Source: an uncultured Spirochaetaceae bacterium
Lineage (GTDB): Bacteria; Spirochaetota; Spirochaetia; Sphaerochaetales; Sphaerochaetaceae
Assembly: GCA_944389105.1 (NCBI GenBank)
Contig: CALXLD010000034.1
Location: 1-51,153, forward strand
Direction of reading: 5' to 3'
DNA: 51,153 nt
Shown: positions 1 through 7,044 of the stretch, piece by piece
How the letters are laid out: the number at the start of each line of letters is the position of its first letter
Position numbering within the stretch: the first letter of the stretch is position 1
Program-made: the position numbers and the translations under genes
The notes under the pieces: generated by a model
Told to the model about the DNA's origin: nothing
Database searches by the model: none
What the model saw: the letters and a program-made list of their open reading frames with translations, nothing else

Positions 1-414
1 GAAGGTAAAGCTCTTGCAGGGTCGAGGGTAAGGATAGTGCTGGCAAACACGGCGTGCCATGGTAGAATAAGACCGGATCTGGAGAGCTTATACAGGGATC
101 TTTATGAACCAGTGGTAGAGAAGATCAGGAATCCGGAGATGCGGGAGGCCCTATACAGGGTCAAGGGGAATGAGGAGATAAGGATGAAGTCACACAGCTA
201 TCTTGCGGAGTTTGAGGAAAGAGGATTCAGGCGAGGCCGGAATGAGGGAAAGCTTGAGGGAATTGCTGAAGGTAAAGTCAGAGGCCGTGCCGAGGGAAAA
301 AGTGAAATCGCGGCGAAGATGCTCAAGGCAAACTATCCTATAAAAGACATTGCATTGATCACTGATTTATCTGTAGATGATGTAACTGAAATAGCAGCAA
401 GCATGAATAGCTGA
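1..414 (+). CDS. Rpn/PD-(D/E)XK nuclease family transposase-like protein, C-terminal part
   Basis: The reading frame is open from the first base of the window, so only the last 137 codons are seen and the nuclease domain lies upstream. The visible part has the tail typical of Rpn-type recombination-promoting nuclease/transposase proteins: a charged helical segment followed by degenerate short repeats rich in Glu, Gly and Lys (EGKLEGIAEGKVRGRAEGK), then a small helical end (IALITDLSVDDVTEIAAS). Proteins of this family are numerous in gut spirochaetes and often occur as scattered paralogues; they are related to PD-(D/E)XK nucleases and are thought to promote RecA-independent recombination. A GTG at 37 could be mistaken for a start, but the frame continues upstream of it without a stop. 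Family assignment rests on the repeat tail only. Confidence 0.7.
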   Translation, partial: EGKALAGSRVRIVLANTACHGRIRPDLESLYRDLYEPVVEKIRNPEMREALYRVKGNEEIRMKSHSYLAEFEERGFRRGRNEGKLEGIAEGKVRGRAEGKSEIAAKMLKANYPIKDIALITDLSVDDVTEIAASMNS

Positions 415-421
415 AAGCAAA

Positions 422-443
422 AGCAGGAACCGAGGTTCCTGCT
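422..443. terminator. Bidirectional terminator hairpin
   Basis: A perfect 10-bp stem (AGCAGGAACC / GGTTCCTGCT) with a 2-base loop lies between the convergent ends of the Rpn-like gene and trxB. The flanks are A-rich on one side and T-containing on the other, so it can serve both transcripts. Confidence 0.7.
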
Positions 444-450
444 TATTGCT

Positions 451-1347
451 TCAAAGATTCTGTATATACTCATCAGCCGCATGTGCAGCTGCTGCTCCGT
501 CTCCTGCTGCAGTAACAACCTGCCTGAACGGAGTTGTCCTTACATCTCCCGCTGCAAATAATCCAGGAACAGATGTCCTCATATGGCTGTCCGTCACTAC
601 AAATCCATGGTCTAGATCTGCAAATCCTTCAAGAACTGAGGAATTCGGAATAATTCCTACAAATATGAAGACTGCATCTACATCGAGTTCTGAACCATCT
701 GTAAGCGTTACGGATTTAACCCCTTTATCATCTCCATTTATTCTTTCGACATTAAGCGACAGATGCAGGAAGATATTATCCTTTGCCCTGACTCTGTTCT
801 GAAGGACTTTCTGTCCCCTGAATTCGTTTCTTCTATGGATTATGTGGACTTCGCTTCCGATCTTTGAAAGATAAAGCGCATCTGTCAGGGCTGTATCCCC
901 ACCGCCGACTACTGCAATCTTCCGGCCCCTGAAGAATGGTCCATCACATGTTGCGCAGTAGCTGACACCTCTTCCCTGGTATTCCTCCTCCCCGGGACAG
1001 CCTAGATGGCGGTGACTGGCGCCAGATGAAAATATAACAGCTTTGCAGACGACCTCCTCTCCAGTTGTCATGACTTTGAAACGGTCGCCATTCTTCTCTA
1101 TTTTCTCAGCTCCCCAGAACTCTATCCTCACTCCGAAGGATACAGCCTGCTTCTCGAAGTTCTCAGCAAGAGAATATCCTGATGTGCTTTCATAACCTGG
1201 ATAATTCTCGATTTCATCAATATAGAGGAGCTGTCCGCCAGGGGCGAGGGAGTCAATTGCAAGAACATTGTAGCCAGCACGTGCTGCATATCCAGCGGCA
1301 GAAAGACCTGCAGGGCCGCATCCTATAACGAGTATGTCACACTCCAT
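451..1347 (-). CDS. trxB: Thioredoxin reductase (NADPH)
   Basis: Flavoprotein that passes electrons from NADPH through FAD and a redox-active disulfide to thioredoxin in the cytoplasm. Visible in the 298-residue product: an N-terminal FAD-binding GCGPAG (residues 9-14), the active-site CATC (131-134) in the context YCATCDGPFF, a second dinucleotide fold with GGGDTA (148-153), an HRR motif consistent with NADPH use, and the C-terminal FAD motif ending in AAGDVR. The length is slightly below the usual 305-320 residues but nothing essential is missing. It is the last gene of the TPR-tsaE-tsaB-trxB run; its start overlaps the end of tsaB by 11 bases, implying translational coupling. The shared hairpin at 422-443 ends the transcript. 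Confidence 0.95.
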   Translation of the reverse strand: MECDILVIGCGPAGLSAAGYAARAGYNVLAIDSLAPGGQLLYIDEIENYPGYESTSGYSLAENFEKQAVSFGVRIEFWGAEKIEKNGDRFKVMTTGEEVVCKAVIFSSGASHRHLGCPGEEEYQGRGVSYCATCDGPFFRGRKIAVVGGGDTALTDALYLSKIGSEVHIIHRRNEFRGQKVLQNRVRAKDNIFLHLSLNVERINGDDKGVKSVTLTDGSELDVDAVFIFVGIIPNSSVLEGFADLDHGFVVTDSHMRTSVPGLFAAGDVRTTPFRQVVTAAGDGAAAAHAADEYIQNL

Positions 1348-2038
1348 CCTTTCTCTCCTTGATCTTCTTTTCGAGCGCTTCTTCCGCGTCAGAACGCCTT
1401 ATATAGACAGGACCTTCTCCGATATCATCAGCACCTTTTGTCCTGAATTTGTTCAGTCCGAGGGAAAGAAGTGCTTTTGAGATATTCCTCGGTGCTTCCG
1501 GATCTGCAATTACAGGTATTGCTTCATCAAGAGCTCTTATCTTATCCGTGAAAAGAAGCGCATCGGGGCCTGTTACAAGTATTGGGCTGCTTTCTTTTTT
1601 TAGAAATGGAAGTACTGTATTCTCATCGCCATCCGTATCAGGAATTATAGTTTCTCCGCCTTTTTTCATGGAAAGGTAGAATTTCTTTTTCTTGGCATCG
1701 ATTACGGAAAGTATAGCTCCCGGGTACATATCCGCTGTTTTGGCTATTGCGTCCAGCGTTGGGACCGAAACAAGCGGAATTGACAAAGCTGAGGCTATAC
1801 CTTTCATCGAGGCCATACCGATTCTGAGACCGGTGAATGAACCGGGACCTTTCGATACAATCAGAAGCTCAAGATCTTTCAGTTCTATTCCAGCTCTTTT
1901 CAGAAGTTCTTCAATCTCTGGAAGGAGGTCTTCTGAATGCGAGAAGTTTCCATCGACAAGTCTCTCTTCATAAGTTCGTTCTGTAAATAGCGCTATCGAA
2001 AGGATCTGTGTGGAAGTATCAGCAGCAAGGATGTTCAT
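1337..2038 (-). CDS. tsaB: tRNA N6-threonylcarbamoyladenosine (t6A) biosynthesis protein TsaB
   Basis: TsaB partners TsaD and TsaE in adding threonylcarbamoyl to A37 of ANN-decoding tRNAs. The 233-residue product begins with the ASKHA-fold start MNILAADTSTQILSIAL and has the conserved VSKGPGSFTGLRIGMASMKG segment of the family. It lacks the metal-binding HxxxH found in TsaD, as expected of TsaB. The start codon overlaps the tsaE stop codon by four bases (ATGA), and the end overlaps trxB by 11 bases, so the three genes are tightly coupled. Having tsaE next to it supports the t6A assignment. TsaD is not in this window. Confidence 0.93.
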   Translation of the reverse strand: MNILAADTSTQILSIALFTERTYEERLVDGNFSHSEDLLPEIEELLKRAGIELKDLELLIVSKGPGSFTGLRIGMASMKGIASALSIPLVSVPTLDAIAKTADMYPGAILSVIDAKKKKFYLSMKKGGETIIPDTDGDENTVLPFLKKESSPILVTGPDALLFTDKIRALDEAIPVIADPEAPRNISKALLSLGLNKFRTKGADDIGEGPVYIRRSDAEEALEKKIKERKDGV

Positions 2039-2451
2039 TTCCTTCCTCCCTCTATCTCTATATCCCTTGATCCATCATCAAGGATTGATACAGTGACTCT
2101 ATACGCATCGGAAGGGAGCATTTCCCCGATCTTCTCTGCCCATTCAATGAGTGTTATTCCATCAGGATAAAGAAAATCCTCTCCGCCCATGGATTCGAAT
2201 TCATCTTCTCCGGAAAGCCTGTAGAGGTCGAGGTGATAGAGCTTCTCCTTCCCTTCGTACTCCTGGACAATTGTGAAAGTAGGGGAGACTATGGCTTCAT
2301 CTATTCCAAGTGCTCTTGCAATTCCCTTCGCAAGAACAGTCTTGCCAGCTCCGAGGGTTCCGATGAGGGAGACGACATCTCCTCTCCTGAGACTGCATCC
2401 GAACCTGAATCCGGCTTCTTCCGTTTCTTTTTCAGACCTGGAGATCATCAT
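2035..2451 (-). CDS. tsaE: tRNA t6A biosynthesis ATPase TsaE
   Basis: Small P-loop ATPase that works with TsaB and TsaD in t6A tRNA modification. The Walker A motif GTLGAGKT is clear near the N-terminus, followed by SPTFTIVQEYEG and YHLDLYRL, which are typical of the family. The frame extends upstream to 2487, but that part would lie over the histidine-rich end of the TPR gene and reads as low-complexity shadow sequence. I place the start at ATG 2451 (an alternative ATG follows immediately at 2448): the bases just upstream are AGAGGAGG, and the ATG overlaps the TGA of the TPR gene (ATGA). The product is then about 138 residues, normal for TsaE. Confidence 0.92.
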   Translation of the reverse strand: MMISRSEKETEEAGFRFGCSLRRGDVVSLIGTLGAGKTVLAKGIARALGIDEAIVSPTFTIVQEYEGKEKLYHLDLYRLSGEDEFESMGGEDFLYPDGITLIEWAEKIGEMLPSDAYRVTVSILDDGSRDIEIEGGRK

Positions 2452-3728
2452 TCCTCCTCTCCATGGTGGTGATGGCCACAATGGCATTCATCCTCATCAG
2501 GTATTCCATCTTTCTCTATTTCTGCGATTTCAGCAGCATAGGCATCGTCATCTTCGTCCTCATCATGCTTTGAATCATCATGGACGATTTCCTCATGGAT
2601 GAGCTCTCCGATCTCTTCGCCTGTCTTCTTCTCATATTCCTGGATGAGATTCTTTACGATCTCGTCATTCCCGGAAAGATATCTTGCTTTTTCAAGATAC
2701 TCCCTTGCTTCATCAAACTGGGAATCCTGCAGGTACAGATAAGACAGGTTTGATGCTACAGTCAGATTGCCGGGATCCAGATCAGCTGCAGTTTCAAGAT
2801 ATGTCTTAGCAAGCTCTCTGTCTCCGACTTCAAGTTCATCAATCGAAAGCTCATTGTAGATATCCGCGCTTCTTTCTCCAAGCTCGAGGCATTTCATCTG
2901 GTCGTTTCTGGCTTCCTCGAATCTGCCTTCCTTCCTCAGTGCCCATCCTCGCAGAAAATAGCCATTCCATACCTTTGGATTGCGGGAAATGAATTTATCT
3001 GCCGCTGCAATTGCTTTAGCTGTGTCGCCAAGCATTATGAAATCATAGGCTTCCTTGATTTCCTCATCATTTTCCAGCTGCAGCTCGATTCTGGAAAGAA
3101 GCTGCTTCATCTCCTGCTTTTTTTCTCCTTCCTTTGCTACAGCCATGTATCTGTCAAGATAATCCCTGGCTTCTTCAAGATTACCCATGAAAGCCTCAAA
3201 GGAGGAAATCTCTGCAAGAACCTCGTCATTCTCTCCGAATCTTCTCAGGCCATCCGATAGAGTCCTCTTTGCGGAGAGCAGATACTCATCCTCTTTCTCC
3301 TCGTCGCCTTTATCCCTGGCATCGACTGCCATATATGAATAGAGAGTAGCAAGGTTGATGCATGAGGCAGATTGCGGCATCAGGTGGTAAACAGCTAGGA
3401 AGAGTTCCTCAGAGAACTCATAATCCTTCTGTTCTTCCTTCGCGATTGCAGCTTTGCAGAGCTTGTCTGGAAGCGTCGGGTCTATCGTCAGCACAAAATC
3501 CTTATAATAGGATACGTCCTTGTGATTCTCGTCATACGCAATCAGCGTCAGCATTCCAGAAACAATTGATTCCAGTGATATCGCGTCTGGCATGAGGCTA
3601 TGTACTCCTTGCTGAAGCTGCACCGGAAGCATGATATTCGGATCCAGGCGGAATGTTTCGCTTTCAATTCTCATTCCTTTCGGAACTTTTATGTACCTTA
3701 TTGATCTGAGGCTTTCTTCCTTGTTCAT
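2448..3728 (-). CDS. Tetratricopeptide-repeat protein with acidic, His/Cys-rich tail
   Basis: About 426 residues, starting at ATG 3728, which has AGAGGA at good spacing; an upstream in-frame start at 3788 would lie inside the structured RNA and is not favoured. The N-terminal ~100 residues (RYIKVPKGMRIESETFRLDPNIMLPVQL) match a domain seen with TPR proteins of spirochaetes. Then follow several TPR-like helical pairs (for example NPKVWNGYFLRGWALRKEG and LDPGNLTVASNLSYLYLQ). The last ~45 residues are acidic and end in DEDECHCGHHHHGEEE, a likely metal-binding tail. There is no signal peptide, so it should act in the cytoplasm, perhaps as a scaffold. The role is unknown. It is first in the operon with tsaE, tsaB and trxB. 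Confidence 0.85.
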   Translation of the reverse strand: MNKEESLRSIRYIKVPKGMRIESETFRLDPNIMLPVQLQQGVHSLMPDAISLESIVSGMLTLIAYDENHKDVSYYKDFVLTIDPTLPDKLCKAAIAKEEQKDYEFSEELFLAVYHLMPQSASCINLATLYSYMAVDARDKGDEEKEDEYLLSAKRTLSDGLRRFGENDEVLAEISSFEAFMGNLEEARDYLDRYMAVAKEGEKKQEMKQLLSRIELQLENDEEIKEAYDFIMLGDTAKAIAAADKFISRNPKVWNGYFLRGWALRKEGRFEEARNDQMKCLELGERSADIYNELSIDELEVGDRELAKTYLETAADLDPGNLTVASNLSYLYLQDSQFDEAREYLEKARYLSGNDEIVKNLIQEYEKKTGEEIGELIHEEIVHDDSKHDEDEDDDAYAAEIAEIEKDGIPDEDECHCGHHHHGEEE

Positions 3729-3738
3729 AAATCCTCTG

Positions 3739-3905
3739 AAAAAAATCCTATAGATACGGCTGCTGGTTGCTCTTGAACTATTGTTCAAGGGGGGATCATT
3801 GTTGCCCGCTTTCTGTTCCCCGTAGGGAGCAATGCCGCTAAAGCTATTCCCGATCCCAGATATATGGTTTGCTCCAAGAGGCTTCAGATGAGCCGTTCTA
3901 TAGGT
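3739..3905 (-). ncRNA. Candidate 6S-like structured RNA
   Basis: On the minus strand the region folds into one long irregular hairpin. The outer stem pairs 3891-3904 with 3747-3761 (14 bp around one bulged A). A second stem pairs CTCTTGGA with TTCAAGAG. Then comes a large internal bubble whose 5' side contains a TATATC-like stretch and whose 3' side can form its own hairpin (CTTGAAC-AATA-GTTCAAG). Inner pairings GGGATC/GATCCC and GCTTT/AAAGC lead to the terminal loop. The outer stem is followed by seven T, so it can itself be the terminator. About 165 nt, a closing stem, a central bubble and a terminal arm are the plan of bacterial 6S RNA, which binds the housekeeping RNA polymerase. No consensus could be searched. 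It might instead be a regulatory leader of the TPR operon. Confidence 0.45.
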
Positions 3906-3971
3906 GAGAGAAGTTTAACATAGTTTTTCCTAGGGTGGAAGAGCCGGATGGAATAAGGTATTATCCTATTT

Positions 3972-4439
3972 ATGGAAATGTTTATTTATGGCCTTGGCCT
4001 TGGTCTTATTATAGCGGCTGTCATTGCTGTTTACTTCTCCTCAAAAATCGGAAAGGTAAATGACGAGAAGAAGAAGGAAGTCCAGAAGTATAAGGATATG
4101 CTTTCTGACAGGATGGAACTTGAGGCTGAAGGGCTTAAGAAGGTCCGTGATGAGAATGAAGAACTCAGGAAAGTAAATGAGAATCTTCGTATTTCCCTTC
4201 TTGCCCTTCGTGATAAACCAGGCAGAAAGGAGATGCAGAGGCTGCAGATTCTTCAGAAAGCGGCAGACCGTCTTACCATCAACAGCCCAGGATTCGGCCC
4301 GGTATGGCAGGCTGCTCTTAAGGAGAGCGAGGATGAATTCCAGAAGGTATATTCCGGGTTTATTCCTTTTATCAAGCGTCATATTCCAAAACCGACCGAT
4401 GCAGAAGTTGTTGATGTCCAGGATAATACGAATCAGTGA
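3972..4439 (+). CDS. Membrane-anchored coiled-coil protein of unknown function
   Basis: 155 residues. One N-terminal membrane segment (YGLGLGLIIAAVIAVYF, about residues 6-22) is followed by a charged coiled coil (about 30-80, KKKEVQKYKDMLSDRMELEAE onwards) and a short globular end. There is no cleavage site, so it is probably a single-pass inner-membrane protein facing the cytoplasm. The plan recalls the N-terminus of RmuC-like proteins but the nuclease domain is absent. No Shine-Dalgarno is visible; TATTAT at 3959-3964 ends seven bases before the ATG, which could give a leaderless mRNA. It ends in a 7-base convergent overlap with the next gene. I do not recognise a named family. Confidence 0.7.
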   Translation: MEMFIYGLGLGLIIAAVIAVYFSSKIGKVNDEKKKEVQKYKDMLSDRMELEAEGLKKVRDENEELRKVNENLRISLLALRDKPGRKEMQRLQILQKAADRLTINSPGFGPVWQAALKESEDEFQKVYSGFIPFIKRHIPKPTDAEVVDVQDNTNQ

Positions 4440-5203
4440 TCTTCCCATTCTATCAGCATTCCGCTGAAAGGTTCTGGGGTAGATATTATGTATTTCATCT
4501 TCTGCCGGCCCCAGTTCTGCCGGAATGTATGTCCAAGACTTATGTAACCCTCTGCCTGAAATGGCTTCTTTTCGCCTTCGGGCAGGAACATATTGGGTAT
4601 CATTGTAGCGTCGGTGCTGCTTGTTCCGTTCCCGGTTCTTGGAGATAGTATATCTGCATTGATTGAGAAGAATGTGAATGCTGCATGCACTCCTATTCTA
4701 AGAGTAGTTGTTTTCTCGATATCAATTCTTATACCCATGTCGGAATCGAAGCCGAAATCCATATTCATCCATGTATGTTTTGTATCCGACAATACAGATT
4801 CCCTGTCCCTGTAATCAAGGCCGAATGCAGCTCCCAGCCCCATATACCAGATTGCTTCATCCCCTATGGCTTTTCTGAACGACGGTCCCGCGCTAAGCGA
4901 GAACCTGAATGATTTTTCGAGCCGTTCCTGCAGTTTCTCTGTGTCCTCATCCTCTCCGGAGAATATTGAAAGCAGGCTTGAGTACGGGGCCTGTATGCCG
5001 ATTCTGAGATAAATCCCGGTTCTGGATTCTCTTCCTATGAAACCATAGCCCGTATAGTCCAGTCCAAGATAATCACCTTCGAGAGACATCAGCGAATCAG
5101 AAGATACGGTCTCAAAGAACGTGAAATCGTAGCCCGGAAAAATCGCTCCGTAGAACAAGTTAGGAATTAAAAGCAGAAGCAGCAGGAGCGGAATCTTTTT
5201 CAT
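4433..5203 (-). CDS. Exported beta-rich (outer-membrane-like) protein
   Basis: 256 residues with a clear Sec signal peptide (MKKIPLLLLLLLIPNLFYGA, cleavage probably after residue 19 or 20). The mature part has alternating polar and aromatic residues and repeated short strands such as YISLGHTFRQNW and WYMGLGAAFGLDYRD, which suggests a small beta-barrel or periplasmic beta protein. The last residue is not the usual aromatic of classical porins. A Shine-Dalgarno (CGGAGA) precedes the ATG, and a TATAAT lies just upstream next to the tRNA terminator. I cannot name the family. Confidence 0.7.
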   Translation of the reverse strand: MKKIPLLLLLLLIPNLFYGAIFPGYDFTFFETVSSDSLMSLEGDYLGLDYTGYGFIGRESRTGIYLRIGIQAPYSSLLSIFSGEDEDTEKLQERLEKSFRFSLSAGPSFRKAIGDEAIWYMGLGAAFGLDYRDRESVLSDTKHTWMNMDFGFDSDMGIRIDIEKTTTLRIGVHAAFTFFSINADILSPRTGNGTSSTDATMIPNMFLPEGEKKPFQAEGYISLGHTFRQNWGRQKMKYIISTPEPFSGMLIEWEDH

Positions 5204-5233
5204 TTTCTCCGATTATAGAACGGCAATTGATAT

Positions 5234-5262
5234 GAGAAAACCCCATTCCTGATGAAATGGGG
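5234..5262 (-). terminator. Rho-independent terminator of tRNA-Pro
   Basis: Stem CCCCATT/AATGGGG followed by TTTTCT on the minus strand, just past the tRNA 3' end. Confidence 0.85.
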
Positions 5263-5273
5263 TCTGATTCCAG

Positions 5274-5346
5274 TCGGGATGAATGGACTCGAACCATCGA
5301 TATCCTGCTCCCAAAGCAGGCGCCATAGCCGCTAGGCGACATCCCG
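5274..5346 (-). tRNA. tRNA-Pro (anticodon UGG)
   Basis: A 73-nt cloverleaf reads on the minus strand. The acceptor stem is CGGGATG (5340-5346) paired with CATCCCG (5275-5281), with discriminator A at 5274. The anticodon arm is CCTGC-TTTGGGA-GCAGG, giving anticodon TGG, and the T arm carries GGTTCGAGTCC. CCA is not encoded: the next bases are CTG, so it must be added after transcription. A strong promoter and a terminator flank it, so it is a single-gene transcript. Confidence 0.95.
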
Positions 5347-5357
5347 TACAAGGTGGC

Positions 5358-5386
5358 ATTATATGGATAATGGAAAACAACGTCAA
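5358..5386 (-). promoter_or_regulatory. Promoter of tRNA-Pro
   Basis: On the minus strand TTGACG, a 17-base spacer and TATAAT, ending 11 bases before the mature tRNA 5' end. It is one of the best sigma-70-type promoters in the window and lies across the start of nth on the other strand. Confidence 0.8.
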
Positions 5387-5990
5387 CACAATCTGGGAAA
5401 TACTTGATAAGAATTTTCCAGAAAACATTAGTTTTATTGATGAACCCGATCCCTGGAGGTTCCTGATTACAGTAATGCTGAGTGCCTCGACTACGGATAA
5501 ACAGGCTGTAAAAGCTGCAGCAGCTCTCTTTGAAGAATATCCGGATGCTGCCAGTGTCGCCTCCGCATCTCTTCAGGATATCGAACGTCTGATACATCCT
5601 GCAGGACTTTCAAGGACAAAAGCTCCAAGGATAAAGGAAGTTTCACGATATATCGCAGAGCATGGTCTTCCCACATGTATGGAAGAGCTTGAAGCGCTTC
5701 CGGGAATAGGGGAGAAGACAGCTTCCTGTTATGTCAGCCAGGTTCTTTCCCTTCCGGCAGTGATTGCTGATACGCATTTTGTACGGGTAGCTTTAAGACT
5801 TGGCTTCACTGATACAGATGACAGGAACAAGGCCGCAAGGGAAATCAGAGAACGTTTCCCGGAAGAAGTCTGGTATAGGATGTCAATGGTCCTGAATCTG
5901 CATGGAAGAACTACCTGTCGTCCAAAACCACTGTGTGATAAATGCCTTGTCAGCTCTTTATGTCCTTTCTCAGCCTTCTTGAACGGATGA
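5370..5990 (+). CDS. nth: Endonuclease III, DNA glycosylase/AP lyase
   Basis: Base-excision repair enzyme that removes oxidised pyrimidines and nicks at the abasic site. From ATG 5370 the product is 206 residues, normal for the family; the longer open frame upstream is the antisense of the tRNA. The helix-hairpin-helix LPGIGEKTASC holds the catalytic Lys (K116), and ADTHFVRV holds the catalytic Asp (D134). A C-terminal iron-sulfur motif is present (C183, C189, C192, C198). The first spacing is C-X5-C rather than the usual C-X6-C, so cluster geometry may differ slightly. AAGGTGG lies about 13 bases before the ATG, rather far. The end overlaps the next, convergent gene by 41 bases. Confidence 0.92.
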   Translation: MENNVNTIWEILDKNFPENISFIDEPDPWRFLITVMLSASTTDKQAVKAAAALFEEYPDAASVASASLQDIERLIHPAGLSRTKAPRIKEVSRYIAEHGLPTCMEELEALPGIGEKTASCYVSQVLSLPAVIADTHFVRVALRLGFTDTDDRNKAAREIRERFPEEVWYRMSMVLNLHGRTTCRPKPLCDKCLVSSLCPFSAFLNG

Positions 5991-6351
5991 TGCGGAATGC
6001 ATTGTTCTCCCATTCAACAAGCGCTATTCCGCCTACAGCTGCCCTGATAGCGGGAAATTCATAGGAGGCTGCATGATTCCATGAGACGAACAGCCCTTCT
6101 GACTCTGTCCTGACAATGCCGCTTTCTATCGGGAGAATATATGCAAAACCATTGAATACTGCTTTTCTGGAAAAGGAATAGCAGCCATTGCCTATGTCTA
6201 TGGTGTCATCAAAGGAATCTCCCTTTCTGATCAGGATGCACGGAGGCATCGAGTAGATACTCCAGTCTCCTGTTATGCGGAAGTATCTTGTGAGCTCTTT
6301 CCTCCACTCAAGACGGGAGAATTCATCAAGGGTAAGCACGGTAAGCTTCAT
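5950..6351 (-). CDS. Conserved-looking hypothetical protein
   Basis: 133 residues, no signal peptide or membrane segment, mixed alpha/beta composition with several Trp and aromatic residues (WRKELTRYFRITGDWSIY, LFVSWNHAASYEF). I do not recognise the family. The ATG lacks a Shine-Dalgarno. Instead TATCAT at 6359-6364 ends seven bases upstream with TTGTAA 16 bases before it, so the message may be leaderless. The 3' end overlaps nth by 41 bases on the opposite strand. It is divergent from rpmB and the two -35 boxes overlap. Confidence 0.6.
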   Translation of the reverse strand: MKLTVLTLDEFSRLEWRKELTRYFRITGDWSIYSMPPCILIRKGDSFDDTIDIGNGCYSFSRKAVFNGFAYILPIESGIVRTESEGLFVSWNHAASYEFPAIRAAVGGIALVEWENNAFRIIRSRRLRKDIKS

Positions 6352-6358
6352 AATCGTT

Positions 6359-6386
6359 ATGATATACTTTTTGGGGCTATTTACAA
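6359..6386 (-). promoter_or_regulatory. Promoter of the 5950-6351 gene, possibly leaderless
   Basis: Minus strand TTGTAA, 16-base spacer, TATCAT; predicted start point at or next to the ATG. Its -35 occupies the same bases as the rpmB -35 on the other strand. Confidence 0.45.
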
Positions 6387-6408
6387 AGGTTTTGTGTTCA
6401 GGTATAGT
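6380..6408 (+). promoter_or_regulatory. Promoter of rpmB
   Basis: TTTACA, a 17-base spacer and TATAGT, about 70 bases upstream of the rpmB start. Confidence 0.6.
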
Positions 6409-6478
6409 CTTTTAGCTGTGACTGGCATCCTGATTGGGAAGCCTCTCTTTCAGACAACAATATAAGGTGGATGATAAC

Positions 6479-6709
6479 ATGGCAAGAAGATGTGATATCT
6501 GCGGCAAAGGAACTATTTCTGGAAGCATTGTTCCTCGCAAGGGACAGGCTAAGAAGAAGGGTGGTGTCGGTCAGCATATCGGCGTGACCAAGAAGCGCAC
6601 ATTCAAGCCCAATCTTGTTTCAGTAAAGGCTCTTATCAACGGCACACCTAGAACAATCAAGGTCTGCACACGCTGCCTCAGAAGCGGAAAGATCGTGAAA
6701 GTGGTGTAA
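6479..6709 (+). CDS. rpmB: 50S ribosomal protein L28 (bL28)
   Basis: 76 residues from ATG 6479, preceded by AAGGTGG. The start MARRCDICGKGTISG, the central GGVGQHIGVTKKRTFKPN and the end CTRCLRSGKIVKVV are typical of L28. Two CxxC pairs (CDIC and CTRC) make this the zinc-binding form of the protein. It has its own promoter upstream and a strong terminator downstream. It is not next to rpmG here, a common partner elsewhere. Confidence 0.96.
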   Translation: MARRCDICGKGTISGSIVPRKGQAKKKGGVGQHIGVTKKRTFKPNLVSVKALINGTPRTIKVCTRCLRSGKIVKVV

Positions 6710-6729
6710 TCCCACTTATTCCGGTAAAG

Positions 6730-6751
6730 AAGCTCCCGAAAGGGAGCTTTT
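6730..6751 (+). terminator. Rho-independent terminator after rpmB
   Basis: Stem AAGCTCCC/GGGAGCTT with a GAAA loop, followed by TTTT. It ends only 20 bases before the ATG at 6772, so no promoter fits between it and the thrA reading frame. Confidence 0.85.
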
Positions 6752-6771
6752 CCCGAATATGGAGATAATCT

Positions 6772-7044
6772 ATGAATTCAGTCCGTATCCATGCCCTCGA
6801 AGGTTCGATGCTCTCCCATCCACAGGGAGTGAAGAAACTGATTGCGCTTTTCAGAGAATAGAAGGAGAAGACTGAAGTCTTTGTTCTTTCCCCTGTCGCT
6901 GCATCCGATTATCAGCTTGATGGCCTGCTTGCCGCAGCTGCGGAAAATGAAGAGAAGCTCTGGAGCAGGCTGGAAAAGAGCCAGAGTATCTGGAATGAAC
7001 TTGCTGAGACGGCTCTTGATTCCCCTGGTTCCGTTCAGGAAAGA
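6772..7044 (+). other. 5' part of the thrA reading frame interrupted by an in-frame TAG
   Basis: An ATG at 6772 with a good Shine-Dalgarno (TGGAG) opens a frame that is exactly in phase with the ThrA-like gene starting at 7045. After 29 codons it meets TAG at 6859-6861, and beyond it the frame stays open into thrA. The peptide on both sides of the TAG resembles the aspartokinase N-terminus: the segment after it, TEVFVLSPVAASDYQL, lines up with the ATVLSAPAKITNHL region of E. coli ThrA. So the TAG replaces one sense codon within a homologous stretch. Possible readings are a nonsense mutation, a base-calling error, read-through, or reinitiation at 7045. The AAGGAG at 6862-6867 directly after the TAG is a ribosome-binding-like sequence but has no start codon at the right distance. 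Confidence 0.7.

Noticed and set aside
3789..3794. Run of six G near the TPR gene as a third poly-G switch
   Set aside because: It is short, lies within the structured RNA, and no TTGACA sits at the right place on either strand.
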